From NCBI GenBank assembly GCA_034411135.1, contig DAOUMN010000054.1, positions 1-62,935 on the forward strand: a stretch of 62,935 bases of DNA. Reading direction: 5' to 3'. The stretch is from Bellilinea sp034411135 (GTDB taxonomy: Bacteria > Chloroflexota > Anaerolineae > Anaerolineales > Anaerolineaceae). Positions 17,170-24,718 of the stretch are shown one piece after another. A program made the position numbers and the translations under genes. Numbering within the stretch: position 1 is the stretch's first letter; the number at the start of each line of letters is the position of its first letter. The notes under the pieces are model-generated. The model was not told where the DNA came from. It searched no databases and saw only the letters and a program-made list of their open reading frames with translations.

Positions 17170-17532
17170 TTACCACTTGGGTTCTTCAGTTAACTGGTAG
17201 GTGGTGTGGCAGTATGGGCAGGTGACCATCGGAGCGCCAGCGACCATTTTGATGTCATCTGCTTTCAAGACCCCCCCGCAAGAACGGCATTTGATCGAGT
17301 CCATGTTCACATTACCGGGCAGGTCCACTTTGAGGGTAACGTTGGTTTGGTCTGGTTGGGCTGGTTTGCGTGCCGCAACGAAGACCAGCGCCAGCCCGAT
17401 GACGGCGGAAATGACACCGACCGGTATCCAGCCTACGGAACCCTGGTCACCGGTTGAACCCCAAACGAACAGGACGCCGAAGAAAATCAGGATCCCGCCG
17501 ACAATAAACGCGATGATTTTCCATGCACTCAT
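17170..17532 (-). CDS. Two-TM zinc-ribbon protein
   Basis: A 120-residue protein with two hydrophobic segments (about 5-25 and 36-56) and a C-terminal zinc ribbon: C82-x2-C85 (KCRSCGG) and C105-x2-C108 (CPYCHTTY). The CRSCGG...CPYC pattern is like small rubredoxin-type zinc ribbons. It is the first gene of the operon, with GGAGG five bases before the ATG, and ends 22 bases before the Cys-Ala tail protein. It may help place or deliver that protein or sense metal at the membrane, but nothing in the sequence proves it. No recognised family name. Confidence 0.75.
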   Translation of the reverse strand: MSAWKIIAFIVGGILIFFGVLFVWGSTGDQGSVGWIPVGVISAVIGLALVFVAARKPAQPDQTNVTLKVDLPGNVNMDSIKCRSCGGVLKADDIKMVAGAPMVTCPYCHTTYQLTEEPKW

Positions 17533-17553
17533 GGGAACCTCCGAATATAGATC

Positions 17554-17582
17554 AGTGTAACATTTTCCTTGGGGGAAGACAA
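17554..17582 (-). promoter_or_regulatory. Possible promoter of the Cys-Ala tail operon
   Basis: Read on the minus strand, TTGTCT (17582-17577) and TACACT (17559-17554) are 17 bases apart, about 20 bases before the zinc-ribbon ATG. The match is moderate. Confidence 0.4.
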
Positions 17583-17657
17583 TTTGACAAAAATCACTTT
17601 ACTTGTCAGCAATTAATGAACATTGACTGGTTATCATTGTATTGTATACGAAAAATT

Positions 17658-17687
17658 TTGTCCGTAGTTTTGGCATCCTGCTATAAT
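17658..17687 (+). promoter_or_regulatory. Possible ligA promoter
   Basis: TTGTCC (17658-17663) and TATAAT (17682-17687) are separated by 18 bases. The predicted start would leave a leader of only about 13 bases, just enough for the GGGAGG ribosome site, so the fit is plausible but tight. Confidence 0.4.
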
Positions 17688-17706
17688 TTCGTGGGAGGAT
17701 GGTTCT

Positions 17707-19731
17707 ATGGATGATGAGCGATTACGAAAAATCTATGAAACTCTCAAGCGGGAGTTGAATTATCACTCCTATCGCTATCATGTGCTGGATGCGCCGGTTA
17801 TCAGCGACCTTGAATACGATCGGATGATGCACCAGCTCACTGAAATCGAAAACGAGCACCCGGAATGGATTATGCCGGATTCTCCCAGCCAGCGAGCTGG
17901 GGCGCAGGTGCTTGACCGCTTTGTCAAGGTGCGCCATCCGGCGCCGATTTTGAGTTTAGGAAATGGTTTTGGGGCCGAGGATGTACGTGTCTGGTTCGAG
18001 CGTCTGGTACGATTGGATGAGCGCGTTCTGACAGCCGATTTTGTTGTCGAACCGAAGATCGACGGTCTGACCGTTGTTCTTCATTACCAAAACGGGAACT
18101 TTGTGCTTGGCGCGACCCGCGGGGACGGAGAAACAGGCGAGGATATCACCGTAAACCTTCGCACGGTCAAAGCGCTTCCGCTTTCGATTCCAGTGAAACC
18201 GGATGGACCACCCGCGCCAGCAAACCTGGTTGTGCGGGGAGAGGCTTATATCAATATCCGAGATTTCGAGGCGTTGAACAAACGGTTACTCGAAAATGGG
18301 GAAAAGACCTATCTTAACCCACGTAATACCGCTTCTGGTTCGCTTCGTCAACTGGACGCTCGACTGACTGCTTCTCGTCCGCTACGGCTTTTGGTGTATC
18401 AAATCGTCACGGCGGATGCGGGTTTACCGGGCACCCAATGGGAGACGCTTGATCTGCTACGCCGATGGGGCTTTCCGGTCAGCGATCAGATTGCCCACTG
18501 TAAATCCATCGAAGAAGCAATTGTGATTTGTCAGAATTGGGTTGAAAAACGAGAGGATCTCCCCTATGAGGCGGACGGGGTGGTGATCAAGATCAACGAT
18601 TTAAGGCTGGCGGCGGATCTCGGCGTTGTTGGCAAGGATCCGAGGGGAGCACTGGCGTTCAAGTTCCCTGCTCGCGAAGTGACCACCCGCTTGATGGATA
18701 TTGTGATCAATGTTGGCAGAACTGGGGTGCTTACTCCAACGGCGATTCTCGATCCCGTTGAAATAGGCGGGGTGGTGGTTAAGCAAGCAACGCTGCATAA
18801 TTTTGATTACATTGTGGAAAAGGACATTCGCATTGGGGACCGGGTGCTCCTAAAGCGGGCGGGCGATGTAATTCCGTATGTTATTGGTCCGGTGGTAGAC
18901 GCGCGTGACGGGAGCGAGCGATTTTTTGAGCCACCACAGACCTGCCCGGCTTGCGGGCAGGCTGTGGAGCACGTGGAAGGGGAAGTCGCCTGGTTTTGCG
19001 TCAATTCTGCCTGTCCGGCGCAGTTAATTCGCAACCTGGAGCATTTCGTTTCACGTGGAGCAATGGATATTGTTGGTTTGGGGATTAAGATCGTGGAGCA
19101 GTTGATCGCTGCCGGGTTGGTCAAGGATGTTGCGGATTTGTACACCCTGAGAAAAGGGGATTTACTTACATTGGAAGGCTTCGCCGAAAAGAAGGCGGAT
19201 AACCTGATCCGATCGATCGAAGAGTCGCGTCAACGTCCACTTAATCGTCTGATTTACGCGCTGGGGATTCGCGGGGTGGGTGAGGTACTGGCTGGCGATT
19301 TGAGCCGTGTGTTTCCTGATCTCGATGCGATCAGGCAGGCGGATGTTGAAGCATTGCAGCGTATTGAGGGAGTCGGTCCAAATATTGCCCAAGCAATTGT
19401 GGACTGGTTCAGCCGACCCGGAAACCGCATTGTCCTGGAGAAATTGAAGCGTGTTGGAGTCTGGCCGAAACGTCCGATCGAAATCGCGCCAGTTGGCGAG
19501 CAACCGTTAAGAGACCTGACTTTCGTTGTAACTGGCACATTGGAGAACTTTTCCCGCGAAGAGGTCAAAGCGTTCATTCAAATGCACGGCGGCAAAGTAA
19601 CAGACAGCGTGTCCAAGAAAACCAATTACCTGGTGGCGGGGGAAAATGCCGGGTCCAAACTGGATAGAGCGCGTGACTTAGGGGTGAAGATTATCAGCGA
19701 GGCTGAATTACACCAGATGGCAAGGAAATGA
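17707..19731 (+). CDS. ligA: NAD-dependent DNA ligase LigA
   Basis: A 674-residue bacterial ligase of the normal length, sealing nicks during replication and repair. Domain Ia (NAD contacts) is at the N-terminus; the adenylated lysine is K117 in EPKIDG; the oligonucleotide-binding fold follows. The zinc finger with four cysteines lies in the CPACGQ...CVNSACPAQ segment near 412-438. Tandem helix-hairpin-helix motifs (about 450-580, with GIRGVGEVLA and RIEGVGPNIAQAI) and a C-terminal BRCT domain (about 595-674, with FVVTGTLENFSREE) complete it. The stop overlaps the next start (ATGA). The gene diverges from the radical SAM operon. Confidence 0.97.
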   Translation: MDDERLRKIYETLKRELNYHSYRYHVLDAPVISDLEYDRMMHQLTEIENEHPEWIMPDSPSQRAGAQVLDRFVKVRHPAPILSLGNGFGAEDVRVWFERLVRLDERVLTADFVVEPKIDGLTVVLHYQNGNFVLGATRGDGETGEDITVNLRTVKALPLSIPVKPDGPPAPANLVVRGEAYINIRDFEALNKRLLENGEKTYLNPRNTASGSLRQLDARLTASRPLRLLVYQIVTADAGLPGTQWETLDLLRRWGFPVSDQIAHCKSIEEAIVICQNWVEKREDLPYEADGVVIKINDLRLAADLGVVGKDPRGALAFKFPAREVTTRLMDIVINVGRTGVLTPTAILDPVEIGGVVVKQATLHNFDYIVEKDIRIGDRVLLKRAGDVIPYVIGPVVDARDGSERFFEPPQTCPACGQAVEHVEGEVAWFCVNSACPAQLIRNLEHFVSRGAMDIVGLGIKIVEQLIAAGLVKDVADLYTLRKGDLLTLEGFAEKKADNLIRSIEESRQRPLNRLIYALGIRGVGEVLAGDLSRVFPDLDAIRQADVEALQRIEGVGPNIAQAIVDWFSRPGNRIVLEKLKRVGVWPKRPIEIAPVGEQPLRDLTFVVTGTLENFSREEVKAFIQMHGGKVTDSVSKKTNYLVAGENAGSKLDRARDLGVKIISEAELHQMARK

Positions 19732-20939
19732 CTGCGCATAGCCAAAACAATAATGTAATACAAGTTGTCTTAAGGGTGGGCAGAGAGAAATCTGTCCGCC
19801 AGCGCCACCCATGGATCTTTTCGGGGGCGGTGGAGAAGGTGATCGGGGATCCACAATCTGGCGAGACGGTGGCTGTGCTCACCGCTCAGGGAGAATTTCT
19901 TGGATATGCTGCCTACAGCCCGGTATCCTCGATACGTGCCCGGATGTGGACATTTACGAAAGAGCCGGTCGATGAATCGTTTTTTCATGCCCGACTAAAG
20001 GCAGCCATCCAATTCCGCGAACAGTGTGATGTTTTTATTGAAAGCGATGCCGCTCGCCTTGTTCACGGTGAGGCTGATGGTTTGCCAGGAATCATCGCTG
20101 ACCGGTATGCGGATGTTGTTGTGGTGCAATTATTGACGGCAGGGGCGGAATTCTGGCGTGAGGTGATCTTTGATCAGCTTCACACATTGACCGGGTGCAG
20201 CGCGATCGTTGAACGGTCGGATGTCGATGTGCGCCGCCTGGAAGGGTTACCGTCGCGTTGTAGTGTGGTACGCGGCAGTCTGGCATCCAGCCGGGTGACC
20301 ATAGTCGAAAATGATTTGTGCTTCTGGGTGGATGTGCTCAGCGGTCAAAAAACCGGTTTTTACCTCGATCAGCGTCGAAACCGTCAAATTGTCCGGCGAC
20401 TGGCTGCTGGTCGGGATGTATTGAACACCTTTTGTTACACTGGTGGTTTCTCGGTGTATGCTTTGGCAGGCGGAGCTCGTTCGGTGGTTTCGATCGAATC
20501 GTCAGCAGATGCGCTTGCCGTTGGCGGTGAAAACCTATTGATCAATAATCTGGATGCGCGCCGCAATACATGGATAGAAGGGGATGTATTCAAAGAATTG
20601 CGCCTCATGCGTGACCGGGCAATGTGTTTCGATTTGATTATCCTCGACCCACCGAAATTTGCCCCTACTGCCGCGCAAGCCGAAAAAGCCGCCCGGGGGT
20701 ACAAGGATATCAATCTGCTCGGCTTCAAGCTGCTGCGGCCAGGTGGAATGCTGGTGACGTTTTCGTGTTCCGGGGGGATTTCTCGTGACTTGTTCCAAAA
20801 GATCGTTGCGGACGCCGCGTTGGATGCTGGGGTCAACGCACGGGTTGTGGAGTTGCTCAATCAAGCCCCGGATCACCCGGTCAATTTGCGTTTCCCTGAA
20901 TCGTCCTACCTAAAAGGGTTGATTTGTATTGTGGATTGA
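19728..20939 (+). CDS. rlmI: RlmI-like 23S rRNA cytosine methyltransferase
   Basis: A 403-residue SAM-dependent methyltransferase with an N-terminal PUA domain (residues about 5-80; RQRHPWIFSGAVEK and VAVLTAQGEFLGYAAYSP) and a C-terminal Rossmann fold: VDVLSGQKTGFYLDQRRNR, then NTFCYTGGFSVYALAGGA (motif I) and LIILDPPKF (motif IV). RlmI makes m5C in 23S rRNA (position 1962 in E. coli); the RlmI/RlmK family is known for this layout. Exact target nucleotide is inferred. The ATG overlaps the ligA stop, so the two are translated together. A strong terminator follows. Confidence 0.82.
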   Translation: MTAHSQNNNVIQVVLRVGREKSVRQRHPWIFSGAVEKVIGDPQSGETVAVLTAQGEFLGYAAYSPVSSIRARMWTFTKEPVDESFFHARLKAAIQFREQCDVFIESDAARLVHGEADGLPGIIADRYADVVVVQLLTAGAEFWREVIFDQLHTLTGCSAIVERSDVDVRRLEGLPSRCSVVRGSLASSRVTIVENDLCFWVDVLSGQKTGFYLDQRRNRQIVRRLAAGRDVLNTFCYTGGFSVYALAGGARSVVSIESSADALAVGGENLLINNLDARRNTWIEGDVFKELRLMRDRAMCFDLIILDPPKFAPTAAQAEKAARGYKDINLLGFKLLRPGGMLVTFSCSGGISRDLFQKIVADAALDAGVNARVVELLNQAPDHPVNLRFPESSYLKGLICIVD

Positions 20940-20954
20940 CTATCTGTTGTTTAT

Positions 20955-20994
20955 ATCCAAAACGGGCAGTCTGCCAGGACTGCCCGTTTTGGAT
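20955..20994. terminator. Bidirectional rho-independent terminator
   Basis: A perfect 17-bp inverted repeat (20955-20971 with 20978-20994) around the 6-base loop TGCCAG. It lies between the convergent ends of the rlmI-like gene and the LysM gene, so it can serve both strands. Confidence 0.9.
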
Positions 20995-21009
20995 AGTGCG
21001 TTGAGTGAA

Positions 21010-22164
21010 TTATTTGATTTTGAACGAGGTCGTCGCTTCGACCGTTTTTGCCAGCTCGGTGGTGAGGACGCGCACATTCCAACTCTCGCCCGCTTTGGCG
21101 GATGAAGGGATGGCAACTTCCTGACTCAAGTAACCGGATACATCCGTCTTTGCGTCCACAATTAGACTGGGGCTGTTGATGTCTGTCCCGAAGCGGATAT
21201 CGATGTTCTGATTGGCAGGGAAGCCGTCTACCACCACCCGGATTTTTGCACCAGCTGACACTTCAGTCGGGATGACACTCACTGCGGGTGCCTTGCCGCT
21301 GGTGGGTAAGACAATGCGTTGACCAGCATAAATCAGGTTCGGATTTTTGATGTCTGGGTTGGCGGCTACAATGGCGGCAACCGTGGTGTTAAACTTGTTG
21401 GCGATCTTGCGTAGACTGTCGCCGCGTTCGACGATGTAGACCCTGCCGGTTGAGCCGGAGGATTCACCAACCTTGAAAGGATTCGAGATCGCTTTCTCGC
21501 TCGGACTGGCTTTTACCTGAACAACGAAGATATAGGACTTGCCCTGTTGAACGGAAGTTGGGATGTTAACCGTTTGCAGGATGGCGCCTTTGGCGTCTGT
21601 CTTGAGCGTACCGACTACGCTGTTGTCGCTTTCGGACAGTCCGAAGCGAATTTCCACGTCCGTATTGGCGGCAAACCCTGTCACGGCGAGGGTTACCCGA
21701 TCACCTGCTTTGCCAGTGCGCGGATCAATGCCAGCCGTACGAACACGAGCAGCGCCTTCTGGCAGCTTGATCTGTAAACCGGCTTCAATGCGGTTGGGAT
21801 TGGTAATGGACGGGTTAACCTTTAGAATATCCTGCAGGCTGACCTTGAAAAGCCGGGCAATTTCATTCAAAGTGTCACCGGGTTTGACCATATAGACCGA
21901 GCCACCAATGCCAGCATCGGGTTGTGTTCCGGATGGGATCTTGAGCACCTGACCGGTATAAATGACATTGCGATCCTTGATGTTGGGATTAGCCAACAGT
22001 AAATCTGCAACAGTGGTGTTGCACAACCGGGCGATTTTGGCAAGATAATCACCGCGTTGAACGGTATAGGTACTGCCACAGCTTGAATCAGCCGAGACGG
22101 GTTTTGTGACGACACTGACGGACAGCAGAGAGACAATAAAGAATAGTATCAATAGGCGTTTCAT
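21010..22164 (-). CDS. Secreted LysM-domain protein
   Basis: A 384-residue protein with signal peptide (MKRLLILFFIVSLLSVSVV) and three LysM modules: YTVQRGDYLAKIARL, YMVKPGDTLNEIARL and YIVERGDSLRKIANK. Between the second and third, and after the third, lie two beta-sandwich regions of about 90 residues that are alike (both contain a G-F-x-A-N-x-x-(I/V)-x-IRFG pattern), suggesting a duplicated Ig-like domain. LysM domains bind N-acetylglucosamine polymers, so it should attach to wall or sheath glycans. ATG at 22164 has GGAGGAG upstream and is chosen over a long start. No catalytic domain is visible. Confidence 0.9.
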   Translation of the reverse strand: MKRLLILFFIVSLLSVSVVTKPVSADSSCGSTYTVQRGDYLAKIARLCNTTVADLLLANPNIKDRNVIYTGQVLKIPSGTQPDAGIGGSVYMVKPGDTLNEIARLFKVSLQDILKVNPSITNPNRIEAGLQIKLPEGAARVRTAGIDPRTGKAGDRVTLAVTGFAANTDVEIRFGLSESDNSVVGTLKTDAKGAILQTVNIPTSVQQGKSYIFVVQVKASPSEKAISNPFKVGESSGSTGRVYIVERGDSLRKIANKFNTTVAAIVAANPDIKNPNLIYAGQRIVLPTSGKAPAVSVIPTEVSAGAKIRVVVDGFPANQNIDIRFGTDINSPSLIVDAKTDVSGYLSQEVAIPSSAKAGESWNVRVLTTELAKTVEATTSFKIK

Positions 22165-22293
22165 GGCTCCTCCTTTGGCGCGAGCCGTTGATAAAAACGG
22201 ATTTGTCTTCCAATTGCGAGTTATGCAGTTGCACATCAATCGAAAGACGTATAACTGTCGCGGTTTGTTCCAAGAAATGCAATTTGGTTAACT

Positions 22294-22316
22294 AAAAAAA
22301 GATGCCCAAAAGGGCA
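22294..22316 (-). terminator. Terminator of tmRNA
   Basis: Read on the minus strand: stem TGCCC/GGGCA with the loop TTTT, followed by a seven-T run from 22300 to 22294. It begins about 14 bases after the tmRNA 3' end. Confidence 0.75.
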
Positions 22317-22329
22317 CTTTTTAACAAGG

Positions 22330-22721
22330 TGGAGATGGCGGGAATCGAACCCGCGTCCGAAAGATTAGATCCACGAACCTCTACGAGCGTAGTTGGTCTT
22401 TAGTATCACGGGTGGATCGCTGACCAACAGAACAAACCACCCGCTATCCGCTTGGACCCGAAAGTCCTCTTTCGCAATCTGCGCGGCGAAGAATGCGGCA
22501 GCCTGGCTTTGTGACGCCTGTTCTGTTACCGGTCAGGCAGCGGAGCAGACAGACGTGGTCTCACGAGGAGACCATGTGCGCTCTACACTGGCTTAGGCAG
22601 CCAGAGGAAGAGCAGCGTATTGTGTGCGATTGGCACGTATTTTTTGTGCTGATTTTACGAGGTCGGCACCTCTCGGCTCGCAGTCCGGGACCAGCCTCTC
22701 CCGTCGAGACCTGTCATCCCC
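22330..22721 (-). ncRNA. ssrA: tmRNA (SsrA)
   Basis: A 392-nt one-piece tmRNA. The tRNA-like ends pair: 5' GGGGATG (22721-22715) with CATCTCC (22337-22331), discriminator A at 22330; CCA is not encoded. The T-arm reads CGCGGG-TTCGATT-CCCGCC. The tag frame runs from the GCC resume codon at 22634 to TAA at 22595-22593, encoding ANRTQYAALPLAA, which ends in the AA degradation signal. The RNA rescues stalled ribosomes and marks products for proteolysis with SmpB (not in this window). Confidence 0.95.
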
Positions 22722-22824
22722 GGTGCATTCTTATTATACCTTTAATTCAGTCAATTTTTCGTCAGTTTAGATGAGTGGAGCGGGAGTAAAATTGAGGCAT
22801 AACTCAGGGTTTCAGGATAGAACT

Positions 22825-23757
22825 ATGATCAGAATATACAAGAGCACGGAAAATGGACTTATTCAGTTGGATCAATTTATGCCCGGCTGTTGGATCAATG
22901 TGGTTGATCCAACAGCGGATGAAATCGAACGCTTGACCGTTGAGGGCATTCCGATGGATTTCATCACTTACCCGCTCGATCTGGACGAACGGGCGCGTTC
23001 GGAGCGCGAAGATGACGGCAAAATGTTAATTTTAATCCGTATTCCGTATTACCAGGGACCAAAAGCGGATGCACCATATATCACCATCCCATTGGGGATC
23101 ATTCTGACCGACCAATATATTGTCACCGTGTGTCGCTGGCAATCCGAATTGTTGACCGAGTTCGAAACTGGACGAGCAAAGGGTCTTTCCACAAGTAAAC
23201 GCATTCGCTTCGTATTACGCATTCTTCTCTTGAATGCTTCCAAATTTCTTGTCTTTTTACGCGAAATCAATCGCAAAACTGAACAAACGGAAGACCGCCT
23301 GCAACAGTCACAGAAAAACCAGGAGGTATTGGAATTATTGCAATACCAGAAAAGCCTGGTGTATTTCACTACGGCGCTTAAAGCCAATGAACTACTGCTC
23401 GAACGACTGCAGCGGACTCAATTATTCCGCATGTACCCGGACGACGAGGACCTGCTGGAAGATGTCATCACAGAAAATCAGCAAGCCATCGAAATGGTAA
23501 ACATCTCATCCAACATTCTCAGCAGCATGATGGATGCCTTTGCTTCGATAATTTCCAACAACCTGAACGTTGTGATGAAAGTCCTGGCTTCGGTTACTAT
23601 TCTGGTCAGCCTGCCGACGATTGTAACTGGTTTCTATGGAATGAATGTCGATCTGCCTTTACAGGAGAATCCGCTTAGTTGGGGTATCATTTTGGGCATT
23701 TGTCTATTAATGATTGGCACAACAGTGTTTATCTTCATCCGCCGCCGGTGGTTTTGA
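22825..23757 (+). CDS. corA: CorA-family magnesium/divalent cation transporter
   Basis: A 310-residue CorA-like protein: acidic soluble N-terminal domain with long helices, followed by two C-terminal TM helices. The GMN signature is seen in TGFYGMNVDLP (near residue 270-280) between the helices, and the C-terminus ends RRRWF, a basic cap. It would form a pentameric channel for Mg2+ (or Co2+/Ni2+). The ATG at 22825 lies after a short AGGA; an upstream in-frame ATG at 22771 would add 18 residues with no family match. The gene diverges from tmRNA and ends with a terminator. Confidence 0.85.
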   Translation: MIRIYKSTENGLIQLDQFMPGCWINVVDPTADEIERLTVEGIPMDFITYPLDLDERARSEREDDGKMLILIRIPYYQGPKADAPYITIPLGIILTDQYIVTVCRWQSELLTEFETGRAKGLSTSKRIRFVLRILLLNASKFLVFLREINRKTEQTEDRLQQSQKNQEVLELLQYQKSLVYFTTALKANELLLERLQRTQLFRMYPDDEDLLEDVITENQQAIEMVNISSNILSSMMDAFASIISNNLNVVMKVLASVTILVSLPTIVTGFYGMNVDLPLQENPLSWGIILGICLLMIGTTVFIFIRRRWF

Positions 23758-23832
23758 GACGGGAGAACTCAACGGGCTCTTATCAGGATTCATTCAGCGA
23801 GTTCGCGGGAAGTGCTTGCCAGTTCTTCTGAC

Positions 23833-23856
23833 AAAAATCGGGGTAACCCGATTTTT
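23833..23856 (+). terminator. Terminator of corA
   Basis: A 10-bp stem AAAAATCGGG / CCCGATTTTT with a GTAA tetraloop lies 76 bases after the corA stop. Its A/T ends make a T-run on the plus strand. Confidence 0.7.
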
Positions 23857-23918
23857 AAATTATCCCACGGCAGTGTGTACAAAGATTGTCCATCGATAGC
23901 GGAAGCCATTACAATCAA

Positions 23919-23953
23919 ATAAAGAGATTAGCACCAGATAAAGAGATTAGCGC
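23919..23953. repeat. Short direct repeat
   Basis: The 14-base unit ATAAAGAGATTAGC occurs twice (about 23920-23933 and 23938-23951) just before the ABC-transporter start. It may be an operator or a chance duplication; the spacing of 18 bases is close to two helical turns. Confidence 0.3.
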
Positions 23954-23965
23954 AGGAACAACAAA

Positions 23966-24718
23966 GTGGAACAAACGACCTCTCAAATCCACGCGCTCGT
24001 TGCACCAGCCATGACAACGGACGAAAATCATGATCCAGAATTTGTCCTGCTTCGGGATGTAACGAAGGTCTATGCTGAAGGTGGCCATAGCCGAGTTATT
24101 CTGGATCGTACCGGACTTACGATTCCGCGCGGAGAGATGCTGGCAGTGCTTGGAAAATCCGGCAGCGGAAAAACCACCCTGTTGAATGTGTTGAGCGGTA
24201 TTGATCGGTTGGATAGTGGTGTGATAAAGGTACAGGGCATTGACCTGACTGCGTTAAATGAAACCGAGCGTACGCTTTTCCGGCGCGAAAAGATCGGTTT
24301 CATTTTTCAATTTTTCAATCTGATTCCCACCCTGACCGTTTGGGAAAACGTCACGCTGCCGTTGGATTTAAACAGAAAAGCCGATGCCGACGGACTTGGC
24401 CGGGCAGCCAGCCTGCTCGACACAGTTGGCTTGTTGTCAAGGCGCAATGCTTATCCTGACCGGCTTTCCGGCGGTGAGCAGCAGCGAGTTGCCATTGCGC
24501 GGGCTTTGGTGCACGATCCTTTGCTGGTACTGGCTGATGAACCAACCGGCAACCTGGACGAGGTCAATGGAGGGATGATCCTAAATCTTTTGGATCGTTT
24601 GACCCGCCAATTGAACAAGAACTTAATTATGGTGACCCACAGCCGAGAAGCAGCCGCGATTGCTGACCGGATTGTTTATCTCAAGGATGGGCAATTCCGT
24701 GAAGATCACACCGTCTGA
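23966..24718 (+). CDS. ABC transporter ATPase (LolD/MacB type)
   Basis: A 250-residue ATPase: Walker A GKSGSGKTT at 63-71, Q-loop at FQFFNLIPTL, signature LSGGEQQ, Walker B LLVLADEPT followed by the GNLDEVNGG segment and H-loop VTH. The short AAA-type and the GNLD motif are characteristic of LolD/MacB family proteins that power exporters acting from the outer leaflet. GTG start at 23966 behind AGGAA is chosen; a later ATG at 24011 has no ribosome site. Its 3' end overlaps the permease gene, so the two form a transporter. Confidence 0.9.
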   Translation: MEQTTSQIHALVAPAMTTDENHDPEFVLLRDVTKVYAEGGHSRVILDRTGLTIPRGEMLAVLGKSGSGKTTLLNVLSGIDRLDSGVIKVQGIDLTALNETERTLFRREKIGFIFQFFNLIPTLTVWENVTLPLDLNRKADADGLGRAASLLDTVGLLSRRNAYPDRLSGGEQQRVAIARALVHDPLLVLADEPTGNLDEVNGGMILNLLDRLTRQLNKNLIMVTHSREAAAIADRIVYLKDGQFREDHTV

